A stretch of DNA of 49,105 bases. Source: Tenacibaculum agarivorans. GTDB lineage: Bacteria; Bacteroidota; Bacteroidia; Flavobacteriales; Flavobacteriaceae. The notes under the pieces are model-generated. The model saw only the letters and a list, made by a program, of their open reading frames with translations, was not told where the DNA came from and ran no database searches. Each line of letters starts with the position of its first letter. Within the stretch, counting starts at the first letter, position 1. The stretch is from positions 1 through 49,105 of the forward strand of contig NZ_MSMP01000035.1 of NCBI RefSeq assembly GCF_001936575.1, in the 5' to 3' direction. The position numbers and the translations under genes are program-made. Positions 32,629 to 40,761 of this stretch are shown piece after piece.

Positions 32629-33681
32629 ATGGATATAAAAATTGACAAAATGACAAACGAACCAAACATATTATTAGTATATACTGGAGGTACTATAGGT
32701 ATGGTGAAAGATTACAAAACAAATGCGCTTAGAGCCTTTGATTTTAGTCAGATTTTAGAGAAAATTCCTGAATTAAGACAGTTAAATTGTAGCATTGATA
32801 CAGTTTCATTTGAAGAGCCAATAGATTCATCAAATATGAATACTAAATATTATGTCAAAATTGCCGAGATTATTGAAGAAAACTATAAAAAGTATGACGG
32901 TTTTGTGGTGTTAACAGGATCAGATACTATGTCTTATGTTTCTTCTGCAATAAGTTTTATGTTTGAAAACTTACAAAAGCCAGTAATATTTACGGGGTCA
33001 CAATTACCTATAGGGGATTTAAGAACAGATGCAAAAGAGAATTTAATCACATCAATTCAAATCGCTTGTGCTCATGAAAATGGTAGGCCAGTTATTCAAG
33101 AAGTAGGCTTGTATTTTGAATATAAATTGTATAGAGCTAATAGAACAACTAAAATTAATGCAGAACAATTTGAAGCATTTACTTCTATGAATTTTCCTCC
33201 ATTGGCGGAAAGTGGAGTCCATTTAACATTTAATAAACACTTACTTATATATAAAAATGATGAAAAAAATGCATTAATTTTTAGAAAGAACTTGGTTGAA
33301 GATATCGCAATACTTAAGCTCTTTCCAGGGATTACTCCTCAAGTTATAAAAGCAGTATTAGGAATAGAGAACTTAAAAGGATTAATTCTAGAATCCTATG
33401 GAGCAGGTAATGCACCTACTGAAAAATGGTTTATTTCATTATTAGAAAAAGCTATACAAGATGGGCTTAAAGTTGTAAATGTTACCCAGTGCGCAGGAGG
33501 AAGTGTTATTTTAGGATTATATGAAACCAGTACTGATCTAAAAAATATGGGAATCATTAATGGTAAAGATATTACTACTGAAACAGCTGTAGCTAAAATG
33601 ATGTATCTGTTAGGAGAGAATTTATCTCAAGAAGAGTTCAAACACTATTTTGAATCCTCGCTTCGAGGAGAAATAAGTTAA
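32629..33681 (+). CDS. ansA: Type I (cytoplasmic) L-asparaginase
   Basis: 350 residues. Hydrolyses L-asparagine to aspartate and ammonia. Nucleophile region YTGGTIGM near the start (Thr22 catalytic) and VLTGSDTMSYVSSA, the second threonine-containing motif. Other family parts are FTGSQLPIGDLRTDAKENL and LESYGAGNAP. No signal peptide, so cytoplasmic. The in-frame Met at 32650 (MTNEPNILLVY) is an equally good start, closer to that of homologues. A single gene with no evident partner. Confidence 0.92.
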   Translation: MDIKIDKMTNEPNILLVYTGGTIGMVKDYKTNALRAFDFSQILEKIPELRQLNCSIDTVSFEEPIDSSNMNTKYYVKIAEIIEENYKKYDGFVVLTGSDTMSYVSSAISFMFENLQKPVIFTGSQLPIGDLRTDAKENLITSIQIACAHENGRPVIQEVGLYFEYKLYRANRTTKINAEQFEAFTSMNFPPLAESGVHLTFNKHLLIYKNDEKNALIFRKNLVEDIAILKLFPGITPQVIKAVLGIENLKGLILESYGAGNAPTEKWFISLLEKAIQDGLKVVNVTQCAGGSVILGLYETSTDLKNMGIINGKDITTETAVAKMMYLLGENLSQEEFKHYFESSLRGEIS

Positions 33682-33881
33682 AAGATGGGTATTATTTTCA
33701 TAATGAAACAGAAAGCATGTTTTTTGTAACAAAAACTCAAAGTTTTTTAACAATAACCTTGATTTTTTTTTACTGAACCAACATTTTTTTGTTAATTGGC
33801 AGTCTGAAAACTGGGGGTTTTTATCTATGTACCAAAATTTACGATAACGGTTGAGGTAAAACGCCTACGTTTTTACAATTT

Positions 33882-33889
33882 TAAATTTG
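33882..33889 (+). promoter_or_regulatory. Putative -7 box (TAAATTTG) of the ExbB/ExbD operon
   Basis: TAAATTTG fits TAnnTTTG; 40 nt to the exbB ATG. The closest TTG upstream (33851) is 28 nt away, longer than usual, so the call is weak. Confidence 0.35.
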
Positions 33890-33929
33890 TATTTTTAACA
33901 CGTTAACTATTTAAATTAATTATAACAAA

Positions 33930-34655
33930 ATGAAAAAAGCAGTAAATGTCCTAACACTTACAGGAGTTATGTTCTTTGGGGCTATTCAGTCAACTTTTGC
34001 TCAAGAGGCAGCTAGTACAGTTGAAAAAACTTTTCACCAAGATTTAAAGCAACGTTTTATTGAAGGTGGTCCAGGATTCATGGGTATTGTATTAGTTACT
34101 CTAATTTTAGGTTTAGCTATCGCAATAGAAAGAATCATATATTTAAACATGGCAACTACAAATACTAAGAAATTAGTAGCTAGCGTAGATGACGCTTTAA
34201 GTTCTGGAGGTTTAGAAGCAGCTAAAGAAGTTTGTAGAAATACTAAAGGACCTGTTGCATCTATTTTTTACCAAGGATTAGAAAGATCTGAAGAAGGTAT
34301 AGATGCTGCTGAGAAAGCTGTAGTAGGATATGGTGGAGTTCAGATGGGACTATTAGAAAAAAATATTTCTTGGTTATCTTTATTTATCGCATTAGCACCG
34401 ATGTTAGGGTTCATGGGAACTGTAATTGGTATGATTGGAGCTTTTGATGCAATTGCAGTTGCAAACGACATCTCTCCAGCGGTAGTAGCAGGTGGTATTA
34501 AAGTAGCTCTTTTAACAACGGTATTTGGTCTTGTAGTAGCTATTATCTTACAGATTTTCTACAATTACATCGTGTCTAAAGTAGATAGCATTGTAAATAC
34601 AATGGAAGATGCTTCAATTTCTTTAATTGATTTATTAGCTAAGTACAAAAAATAA
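33930..34655 (+). CDS. ExbB/TolQ/MotA-family proton channel subunit with N-terminal signal-like segment
   Basis: 241 residues. Extra N-terminal hydrophobic segment MKKAVNVLTLTGVMFFGAI...FAQ looks like a cleavable signal peptide, common for Bacteroidota ExbB. Then three core helices: about 50-70 (GFMGIVLVTLILGLAIAIE), 150-172 (SLFIALAPMLGFMGTVIGMI) and 190-215 (GGIKVALLTTVFGLVVAII). The conserved PMLGFMGTVIGM and ALLTTVFGL motifs of MotA/TolQ/ExbB are complete. With ExbD it uses the proton gradient to drive outer-membrane transport or envelope processes. First of four operon genes. Confidence 0.92.
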   Translation: MKKAVNVLTLTGVMFFGAIQSTFAQEAASTVEKTFHQDLKQRFIEGGPGFMGIVLVTLILGLAIAIERIIYLNMATTNTKKLVASVDDALSSGGLEAAKEVCRNTKGPVASIFYQGLERSEEGIDAAEKAVVGYGGVQMGLLEKNISWLSLFIALAPMLGFMGTVIGMIGAFDAIAVANDISPAVVAGGIKVALLTTVFGLVVAIILQIFYNYIVSKVDSIVNTMEDASISLIDLLAKYKK

Positions 34656-34657
34656 TT

Positions 34658-35098
34658 ATGAATAGTAGTAGAATATTAACAATATTGGTTGCTGTCATTT
34701 CTGTGATTGGGTTTGTCCTTTTCATAAGAGTGTTAGGAGTCGATGAAGAAAATGTACAAGAACTTTCTGGAGTAGTTTCTCCGTTAGTAGGTTTTTCACT
34801 TGTACTCTTATATGTTACAGTTGGTATAGCAGTTGTTGCGTCATTCCTTGGGATTTTCAAAAATTCAGGAGCTTTAAAGAAAACTTTATTAGGAGTATTA
34901 GGTTTAGGAGTAGTATTATTAGTGTCATATCTAATTTCTGACGATGGTCAAGTAGTTGATGCTAATAAGGAAGTAATTGCTGCTGCTCAAAGTTCAGTTT
35001 CTAAATTAACAAGTACAGGTATATGGACAAGCCTTGTGTTGTTAGTTTTAGGAGGAGCTTTTTTTGTGTTTGATTTATTTAAAGGATTAGTTAAATAA
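34658..35098 (+). CDS. Four-helix membrane protein between ExbB and ExbD
   Basis: 146 residues with about four hydrophobic segments (6-26, 41-66, 74-92, 121-142). The loop between helices 3 and 4 carries DDGQVVDANKEVIAAAQSS, an acidic-to-helical stretch. I cannot assign a family, but proteins of this type are placed between exbB and exbD in many Flavobacteriia (memory). It starts 2 nt after the exbB stop and ends 6 nt before exbD, so it is likely part of the energy-transducing complex. Confidence 0.75.
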   Translation: MNSSRILTILVAVISVIGFVLFIRVLGVDEENVQELSGVVSPLVGFSLVLLYVTVGIAVVASFLGIFKNSGALKKTLLGVLGLGVVLLVSYLISDDGQVVDANKEVIAAAQSSVSKLTSTGIWTSLVLLVLGGAFFVFDLFKGLVK

Positions 35099-35104
35099 TT
35101 TAAT

Positions 35105-35740
35105 ATGGCAAGAAGAGAAAACCCAGAAATTAATGCAGGTTCTATGGCAGATATAGCCTTCTTGCTTCTTATCTTTTTCCTAGTAACTACAACTATGGAT
35201 GTTGACTCAGGTATTTCTAAGAAATTAGCTGAAAAACCTCCTAAAAATTACGATCCACCAAAGATCAAAGAGAAAAATATATTCCAAATTAGTATTAACA
35301 GAAACAATGAATTATTTGTTGATGGTGATGTAATGGAATTAAAAGATTTAAAAGCTGCGGCTATTAAATTTGTTGATAACGGTGGAGGTGTTGGAAATCC
35401 AATGCCAGGAGAAACTAAAGGTAAAGAGTGCGATTATTGTGGAGGTGAAAGAGACCCAGGTTCTTCAGATCACCCAAATAAGGCAATTATCTCGATAGAA
35501 AGCGATAGAGCAACTGAGTATGGAACTTACGTTACTGTACAGAATGAACTATTAAGTGCTTATTCTGAATTAAGAAATAAGTTATGCCAGAAAAAATATG
35601 GTATATCTTTTACTGAATTGGAAGAGTCATACAAAGATAGTGGTAGAAAGGATCAAGATTTAAAGAGAAAAGTTGAGAGTATCAAATTAAGTTACCCTCA
35701 AATTATCACTGATTTAGATCCAACTAGTGATGGTAATTAA
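35105..35740 (+). CDS. ExbD/TolR-family protein with a Cys-bearing insertion
   Basis: 211 residues. N-terminal membrane anchor with the key Asp: AGSMADIAFLLLIFFLVTT (Asp19). The periplasmic domain (about 45-211) is longer than usual (typical ExbD about 140). It has an insert with KECDYCGGERDPGSSDHP (a CXXC pair) before AIISIESDRATEYGTYV, and another Cys in RNKLCQKK. The extra region is probably outside the core fold. Partner of the preceding ExbB, with a second ExbD encoded 17 nt downstream. Confidence 0.9.
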   Translation: MARRENPEINAGSMADIAFLLLIFFLVTTTMDVDSGISKKLAEKPPKNYDPPKIKEKNIFQISINRNNELFVDGDVMELKDLKAAAIKFVDNGGGVGNPMPGETKGKECDYCGGERDPGSSDHPNKAIISIESDRATEYGTYVTVQNELLSAYSELRNKLCQKKYGISFTELEESYKDSGRKDQDLKRKVESIKLSYPQIITDLDPTSDGN

Positions 35741-35757
35741 TAAATAAACAATTTATT

Positions 35758-36228
35758 ATGTCTAAATTTAAAAAGAAGAAATCAGGTCAACAAGCCATAT
35801 CTACAGCTTCTTTACCAGATATTGTATTCATGCTGTTATTTTTCTTCATGGTAACAACAGTAATGAGAGAAACTGATCTAAAAATAGACAGTCCTCGACT
35901 ACCAAGTGCTACAGAAGTAAAAAAATTAGAGCATAAAAGTTTAGTAAGTACTATCTATGTAGGTAAAGCAAAAGATGCTAAGTATGGTACTAAATTCAAT
36001 AGTATTCAGTTGAATGATAAAATAGCTACGCCAGAAGATATTCCTGCTTTTATCTTAAATGAGCGTCAGCAAGTTTCAGAAGCTGAAATACCATTTATGA
36101 CTACTTCTATCAAGGCAGATAAAGAGTCTAGTGTTGGTACACTAACTGATATCCGTCTTAAATTAAGAGATGTAAATGCACTTAAATTAAGTTTATCTAC
36201 ACAAAAAGGAAGTAGTATTTCTAAATAA
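35758..36228 (+). CDS. Second ExbD/TolR-family protein
   Basis: 156 residues. Anchor STASLPDIVFMLLFFFMVTT with the essential Asp, then a compact periplasmic domain of normal ExbD size. Two different ExbD subunits with one ExbB is the usual flavobacterial layout, likely forming a mixed dimer at the ExbB pentamer pore. No Cys-rich insert here. 17 nt after the first exbD; a terminator follows at 36256. Confidence 0.9.
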   Translation: MSKFKKKKSGQQAISTASLPDIVFMLLFFFMVTTVMRETDLKIDSPRLPSATEVKKLEHKSLVSTIYVGKAKDAKYGTKFNSIQLNDKIATPEDIPAFILNERQQVSEAEIPFMTTSIKADKESSVGTLTDIRLKLRDVNALKLSLSTQKGSSISK

Positions 36229-36255
36229 AAGAAATATTTAAAATATTTATAAGTT

Positions 36256-36287
36256 AAAAGAGCAATTTTATATTGCTCTTTTTTTAT
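36256..36287 (+). terminator. Terminator of the ExbB/ExbD operon
   Basis: Perfect 11 bp stem (36256-36266 with 36272-36282), 5 nt loop and T-run. A TTG at 36273 that would open a longer frame for the next gene lies inside this hairpin, so it is not a start codon. Confidence 0.85.
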
Positions 36288-36308
36288 ACAAAGATTTTAT
36301 ATTTACAT

Positions 36309-36974
36309 ATGAAATATTGTTTTTTTACTTTGTTTTTTGTCTTTTCTACTCATCTTTTGTTAGCTCAAAAAGATTCTTTGAAAATAGGAGATAAGTACTG
36401 GGAAGATCAACTGTATTTGAATATAAGTTACAATGTATTACAAAATCAACCTTCAGGTACGGAAGATAGTGGTTTCTCTTATAGCTTTTCTGGAGGTTAT
36501 ATTAAAGATGTTCCGTTAAATAAAAGAGGTGATTTAGCAGTTGGTATTGGACTAGGATATGGTTTTAGTTCTTTTAATCACGGTTTACAGGTCATAGATG
36601 ATACTACTATTGAACTTCAGAATGCAATAACGAATAATAAAATTACATTACATAATTTAGAATTACCTATTCAATTTAGATGGAGAACATCTGATGCAGT
36701 AACCTATGCTTTTTGGAGAGTTTACACAGGGGTAAAAATGACGTATAATTTGTCGAATACGCATAGTTATATCCTAAATAATCAGTCTATTGAGTTTTCT
36801 AATGTTTCTTTTTTTAATAAATTTCAAACGGGTTTAGAGATCTCTGCAGGTTACGGAGCTTTTAATTTATATGGCTATTATGGATTTACACCTATCTATA
36901 AAGATATAACAATTGCTAATGAAAATTTAAACTCAAAGATTATAAAGTTTGGATTAATTTTTTATTTATTATAA
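36309..36974 (+). CDS. Outer-membrane beta-barrel protein (PorT-like)
   Basis: 221 residues from ATG 36309, which follows the terminator of the exb operon. Signal peptide (MKYCFFTLFFVFSTHLLLAQ). The rest is a run of amphipathic strands (LYLNISYNVL, FSYSFSGGYI, AVGIGLGYGFSSF, LELPIQFRWRT, TGLEISAGYGAFNLYGYYGF) ending in the aromatic-rich strand IIKFGLIFYLL, typical of an eight- to ten-strand barrel. It resembles PorT-family porins; a role in T9SS cannot be shown here. The stop codon overlaps the end of the opposing gene by 6 nt. Confidence 0.75.
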   Translation: MKYCFFTLFFVFSTHLLLAQKDSLKIGDKYWEDQLYLNISYNVLQNQPSGTEDSGFSYSFSGGYIKDVPLNKRGDLAVGIGLGYGFSSFNHGLQVIDDTTIELQNAITNNKITLHNLELPIQFRWRTSDAVTYAFWRVYTGVKMTYNLSNTHSYILNNQSIEFSNVSFFNKFQTGLEISAGYGAFNLYGYYGFTPIYKDITIANENLNSKIIKFGLIFYLL

Positions 36975-37568
36975 GATATAATAAATCGCAAGTTGACTTA
37001 CTAAACCTATTATAAAGCCTAAATAAACCTCTTTCGGAGTATGTGCCTTTAAATATAGTCTTGAACTACCTAAAAGCCCTGAAAGGATGATGAAAATGAC
37101 AATAAGAGGTAAAAGAGAGATATTGTATATAAGTTGAAGTACAATAAAAAAACCTATTGCACTTCCCATAGAAAGTAGATGTAAGCTTGTTTTAGTTTTT
37201 GTAAAAAAGATAAAATATACTAGTATTAAACCTAAAAGAGTACCGTAACATAAATACGTTAATTCCCTAACTATAGCAAAACCATAAAAGAATTTCCCTA
37301 AAATTAGGAATATGGTCATCATTATGAATAATGGTATTTTTCTTTCTTGGATGGTGTGGACTTCAAAAGACTTTATCTTTCCTGTTAATTTTAAGAAAAT
37401 AAGAAGCAACATAGGAAAAACATAAGTTGCTAGAAATAATATAGTCAGAAGATAAGTTTGTTGTTTTATATTGATTCGATTTGGTGTAATCATGAAAAAA
37501 CACAAAATACCTATAGTAGGCATAACTACAGGATGTAGTATAGTAGATATAAACTTCTGCCAACTCAT
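36969..37568 (-). CDS. Degenerate PAP2-like membrane protein linked to rpoN
   Basis: 199 residues, about six hydrophobic segments. The C-terminal SSRLYLKAHTPKEVYLG (168-184) matches the third motif of PAP2 phosphatases (SR-x5-H-x3-D/E-x3-G), with His176. The first motif (KX6RP) is not found and the second (PSGH) seems replaced by SMGS, so catalysis is unlikely. It may be a non-enzymatic relative or have another membrane function. It starts 3 nt downstream of the rpoN stop on the same strand, so it is co-transcribed with rpoN, and its end overlaps the opposing barrel gene. Confidence 0.65.
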   Translation of the reverse strand: MSWQKFISTILHPVVMPTIGILCFFMITPNRINIKQQTYLLTILFLATYVFPMLLLIFLKLTGKIKSFEVHTIQERKIPLFIMMTIFLILGKFFYGFAIVRELTYLCYGTLLGLILVYFIFFTKTKTSLHLLSMGSAIGFFIVLQLIYNISLLPLIVIFIILSGLLGSSRLYLKAHTPKEVYLGFIIGLVSQLAIYYIL

Positions 37569-37571
37569 TGA

Positions 37572-39035
37572 TTAAATCTCCTTTCTTAATCGAGCTACAG
37601 GTATGTCTAGTTGCTCTCTATACTTTGCTACGGTCCTCCTAGCTATTGGATAGCCTTTTTCTTTTAATAATTTCGATAATTTTTCATCTGTTAACGGTTT
37701 ACGTTTATCTTCTTCAGCAATAACATTTTCCAATATCTTTTTAATTTCACGGGTAGAAACATCTTCTCCTTGATCATTTTTCATAGATTCTGAGAAAAAG
37801 TCTTTAATTAATTTTGTTCCATAAGGAGTGGAAACATATTTACTGTTAGCTACCCTAGATACTGTTGAAACATCCATGTTGATCTGATCCGCAATATCTT
37901 TTAAAATCATTGGTTTTAATTTTCGCTCATCACCTGTTAAAAAGTAATCATATTGATAATGCATAATAGAATTCATGGTCACTAATAACGTTTGTTGACG
38001 CTGTTTAATAGCGTCTATAAACCATTTAGCAGCATCTAACTTTTGTTTGATGAACAATACCGCATCCTTTTGTGATTTACTTTTATCTTTTGAATCTTGA
38101 TAGCCTTTAAGCATGTCATTGTATTCTCTAGATACATGGAGTTCTGGAGCATTTCTTGAGTTTAATGTAAGCTCAAGTTTACCGTCTAAAATTCTGATGG
38201 TAAAATCAGGAACAATTTGCTCTGCAATTTTGTTGTTTCCAGCGTAAGAGCTTCCAGGTTTAGGGTTGAGTTTAGAAATCTCAGTATTCACCTCTTTTAG
38301 CTCTTCTTCAGATATACTAAACTTATCTAGTAATTTTTTATAATGTTTCTTGACAAAATGATCAAAGGCGCTCTCTAAGACATTAATAGCTAAAGCTCTA
38401 CTTTTGGTTTCTGATTTCGCTTTTAATTGAATAATTAGACACTCTTTTAAGTCTCTAGCTCCAACACCAATAGGGTCTAATTTTTGAACTACTTCAGTTA
38501 ATACTTTTTCAACTTTGGCTTCTTCTGTAAACACATTTTGAGTAAACGCTAAATCATCTACTAAATCGATAATTTCTCGTCTGATATATCCACTATCATC
38601 AATACTACCTACCAAAAATTCAGCGATAGCTTTTTCTTCTTCATTTATTCTAAATGTATTGAGTTGATTTTTTAAAGATTGATGGAATGTTGTACCTGCT
38701 GCATAAGGCACTTGTTTTTCTTCATCATCCGAGGAGTAATTATTACTTTGAGTTTTATAACTCGGATACTCATCGTCACTTAAATACTCATCAATGTTAA
38801 TATCTTCTGCATCTATTTTTTCATTTCCAGTATCATCATATTCAGCATCGTTTTGTAAAGAATCTTCAAAATTATCGGTTTCTTCTTTTCCAGTATCCAA
38901 AGCAGGATTTTCTTCAATTTCTTGTTTCAAGCGTTCTTCAAAAGCTTGAGTAGGTAATTGAATTAATTTCATCAACTGTATTTGTTGAGGAGATAATTTT
39001 TGAAGTAATTTTTGATGTAAACTTTGCTTTAACAT
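37572..39035 (-). CDS. rpoN: RNA polymerase sigma-54 factor
   Basis: 487 residues. Region I is the Gln/Leu-rich activator-interacting part (LSPQQIQLMKLIQLPTQAFEERL). Region II is acidic (about 55-105, many Asp/Glu). Region III holds the core-binding domain (about 120-300), the DNA-binding HTH (DQINMDVSTVSRVANSKYV) and the RpoN box ARRTVAKYRE (465-474). Directs RNA polymerase to -24/-12 promoters and needs AAA+ activators, none of which is encoded in this window. The hairpin after asnS separates it from that gene, and a TATATTTG box just upstream of the ATG suggests its own promoter. Confidence 0.95.
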   Translation of the reverse strand: MLKQSLHQKLLQKLSPQQIQLMKLIQLPTQAFEERLKQEIEENPALDTGKEETDNFEDSLQNDAEYDDTGNEKIDAEDINIDEYLSDDEYPSYKTQSNNYSSDDEEKQVPYAAGTTFHQSLKNQLNTFRINEEEKAIAEFLVGSIDDSGYIRREIIDLVDDLAFTQNVFTEEAKVEKVLTEVVQKLDPIGVGARDLKECLIIQLKAKSETKSRALAINVLESAFDHFVKKHYKKLLDKFSISEEELKEVNTEISKLNPKPGSSYAGNNKIAEQIVPDFTIRILDGKLELTLNSRNAPELHVSREYNDMLKGYQDSKDKSKSQKDAVLFIKQKLDAAKWFIDAIKQRQQTLLVTMNSIMHYQYDYFLTGDERKLKPMILKDIADQINMDVSTVSRVANSKYVSTPYGTKLIKDFFSESMKNDQGEDVSTREIKKILENVIAEEDKRKPLTDEKLSKLLKEKGYPIARRTVAKYREQLDIPVARLRKEI

Positions 39036-39040
39036 AATTA

Positions 39041-39048
39041 CAAATATA
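39041..39048 (-). promoter_or_regulatory. Putative -7 box of rpoN
   Basis: Minus-strand TATATTTG fits TAnnTTTG, 5 nt before the rpoN ATG, implying a near-leaderless mRNA. No matching -33 TTG at the proper distance. Confidence 0.35.
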
Positions 39049-39059
39049 TGAATTCAAAG

Positions 39060-39094
39060 AAAAAGAAAATCGCCATTCTTAGCTAAGAATGACG
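39060..39094 (-). terminator. asnS terminator
   Basis: CATTCTTA (39074-39081) and TAAGAATG (39084-39091) with extra CG pairs outside form a hairpin; the minus strand continues into ATTTTCTTTTTCTTTG. It lies 29 nt past the asnS stop. Confidence 0.7.
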
Positions 39095-39122
39095 ATGATC
39101 TTAATTATATATTACTGTAGAA

Positions 39123-40565
39123 TTAAAATTCTGCATTTTGTGGTGTTCTTGGAAAAGGAATAACGTCTCTAATATTACCCATACCTGTTGTAAATAATAC
39201 CAAACGTTCAAAACCTAAACCGAAACCTGAGTGAACAGCTGTTCCAAATTTACGAGTATCTAAATACCACCATAATTCTTCTTCCTCTATATCAAGAGCG
39301 GCCATTTTTTCTTTTAAAACATCTAAACGCTCTTCTCTTTGAGAACCACCTACCATTTCTCCAATACCTGGGAATAATACATCCATAGCTCTTACAGTTT
39401 TTCCATCTTCATTTAATCGCATATAAAATGCTTTAATTTTAGCAGGATAATCAAATAAAATAACTGGACACTTAAAGTGTTTCTCTACTAAATAACGTTC
39501 GTGTTCAGATTGTAAATCAGCTCCCCATTCATCAATTGGAAATTGGAATTTTTTCTTTTTGTTAGGTTTACTGTTACGTAAAATATCAATAGCTTCTGTA
39601 TAAGAAACTCTTTTGAAATTGTTATCCACAACAAACTTGATTTTTTCAATTAAAGACATTTCACTACGCTCAGCTTGTGGTTTTGTCTTTTCTTCTTGAA
39701 GTAATCTGTTCTCTAAGAAATTTAAGTCATCCGGACAGTTATCTAATACATATTGTAAAACGTACTTGATGAAATCTTCAGATAAATCCATGTTTGCATC
39801 TAAATCGTTAAATGCAACCTCAGGTTCAATCATCCAGAATTCTGCTAAGTGACGTGTAGTATTCGAATTTTCAGCTCTAAAAGTAGGTCCGAAAGTGTAT
39901 ACTTTACCAAGTCCCATTGCATATGTTTCAGCTTCTAATTGACCAGATACTGTTAAATTCGTCTGCTTACCAAAGAAATCCTGAGTATAATCTATCTGAC
40001 CTTCTTCGTTTAAAGGAGCTTTATTTGCCTCAAAGTTGGTTACTCTAAACATTTCTCCAGCTCCTTCTGCATCTGAACCTGTAATTATAGGTGTATTTAC
40101 ATAGTAAAATCCATTTTGTTGAAAATACTGATGCACAGCAAAAGATAGAGCAGAACGTACTCTCATAACAGCACTAAAAGTGTTAGTTCTAACACGTAAG
40201 TGTGCTTGCTGTCTTAGAAATTCTAACGAATGTCTTTTAGGTTGTAAAATTGTTTTTGATACTTCATCTGGATCAGCATCTCCTAATATTTCAACATTGG
40301 TAACTTGTATTTCTACAGATTGTCCTTTTCCTTGACTTTCAACTAAAGTACCATTAACAGAAATAGCAGCGCCAGTAGTTATTCTTTTCAATAAAGCCTC
40401 ATCTGTATTTTCAAAATCTACAACACACTGAATATTATTTATAGTAGAACCATCATTTAATTGGATAAAACGATTACTTCTAAATGCTCTTACCCAACCT
40501 TTGACATTTACTTCTTGTAGAAATTTTTCTGAAGCTAATAATTCTTTTACGCTACTTGTTTTCAT
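39123..40565 (-). CDS. asnS: Asparaginyl-tRNA synthetase
   Basis: 480 residues, normal length. Class IIb synthetase that charges tRNA-Asn. OB-fold anticodon-binding domain (about 1-110: KGWVRAFRSNRFIQLNDGS), then the catalytic domain with motif 2 FRAENSNTTRHLAEFWMIEPE (in parts) and motif 3 GFGLGFERLVLFTTGMGNIRDV. The terminal PFPRTPQNAEF is the family end and discriminates AsnRS from AspRS. Transcribed alone with its own promoter at 40695 and terminator. Confidence 0.97.
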   Translation of the reverse strand: MKTSSVKELLASEKFLQEVNVKGWVRAFRSNRFIQLNDGSTINNIQCVVDFENTDEALLKRITTGAAISVNGTLVESQGKGQSVEIQVTNVEILGDADPDEVSKTILQPKRHSLEFLRQQAHLRVRTNTFSAVMRVRSALSFAVHQYFQQNGFYYVNTPIITGSDAEGAGEMFRVTNFEANKAPLNEEGQIDYTQDFFGKQTNLTVSGQLEAETYAMGLGKVYTFGPTFRAENSNTTRHLAEFWMIEPEVAFNDLDANMDLSEDFIKYVLQYVLDNCPDDLNFLENRLLQEEKTKPQAERSEMSLIEKIKFVVDNNFKRVSYTEAIDILRNSKPNKKKKFQFPIDEWGADLQSEHERYLVEKHFKCPVILFDYPAKIKAFYMRLNEDGKTVRAMDVLFPGIGEMVGGSQREERLDVLKEKMAALDIEEEELWWYLDTRKFGTAVHSGFGLGFERLVLFTTGMGNIRDVIPFPRTPQNAEF

Positions 40566-40694
40566 CTGTTTGAAAATTTTTTGATTTCTGAATATTCAAA
40601 AAATTTGAATGGATTCAGTTACTCACATAACATTTTAATCATTTTAGCATGATGAAAATTTATGTTCGTTCATATTCTTTAAAAAATTGAGGGA

Positions 40695-40725
40695 CAAATA
40701 TAATTTTTTAGATAGAAATTAACAA
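40695..40725 (-). promoter_or_regulatory. Putative promoter of asnS
   Basis: On the minus strand TTG (40725-40723), 20 nt spacer, TATATTTG (40702-40695) match both boxes. The transcript would have a leader of about 120 nt, longer than others here. The leader holds a partial inverted repeat near 40594-40620 (GAATATTCAAA / TTTGAATGGATTC). No known riboswitch is recognised. Confidence 0.55.
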
Positions 40726-40761
40726 CGTATTTGCTAAACTAGTGCTTAACGAATTAGATAA

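Noticed and set aside
36273..36308. TTG start for the outer-membrane barrel gene
   Set aside because: It is inside the terminator hairpin of the exb operon; ATG 36309 gives a proper signal peptide.
40566..40694. T-box or other riboswitch in the asnS leader
   Set aside because: The leader is long enough, but no T-box core sequence or specifier structure is visible, and T-boxes are not expected in Bacteroidota.
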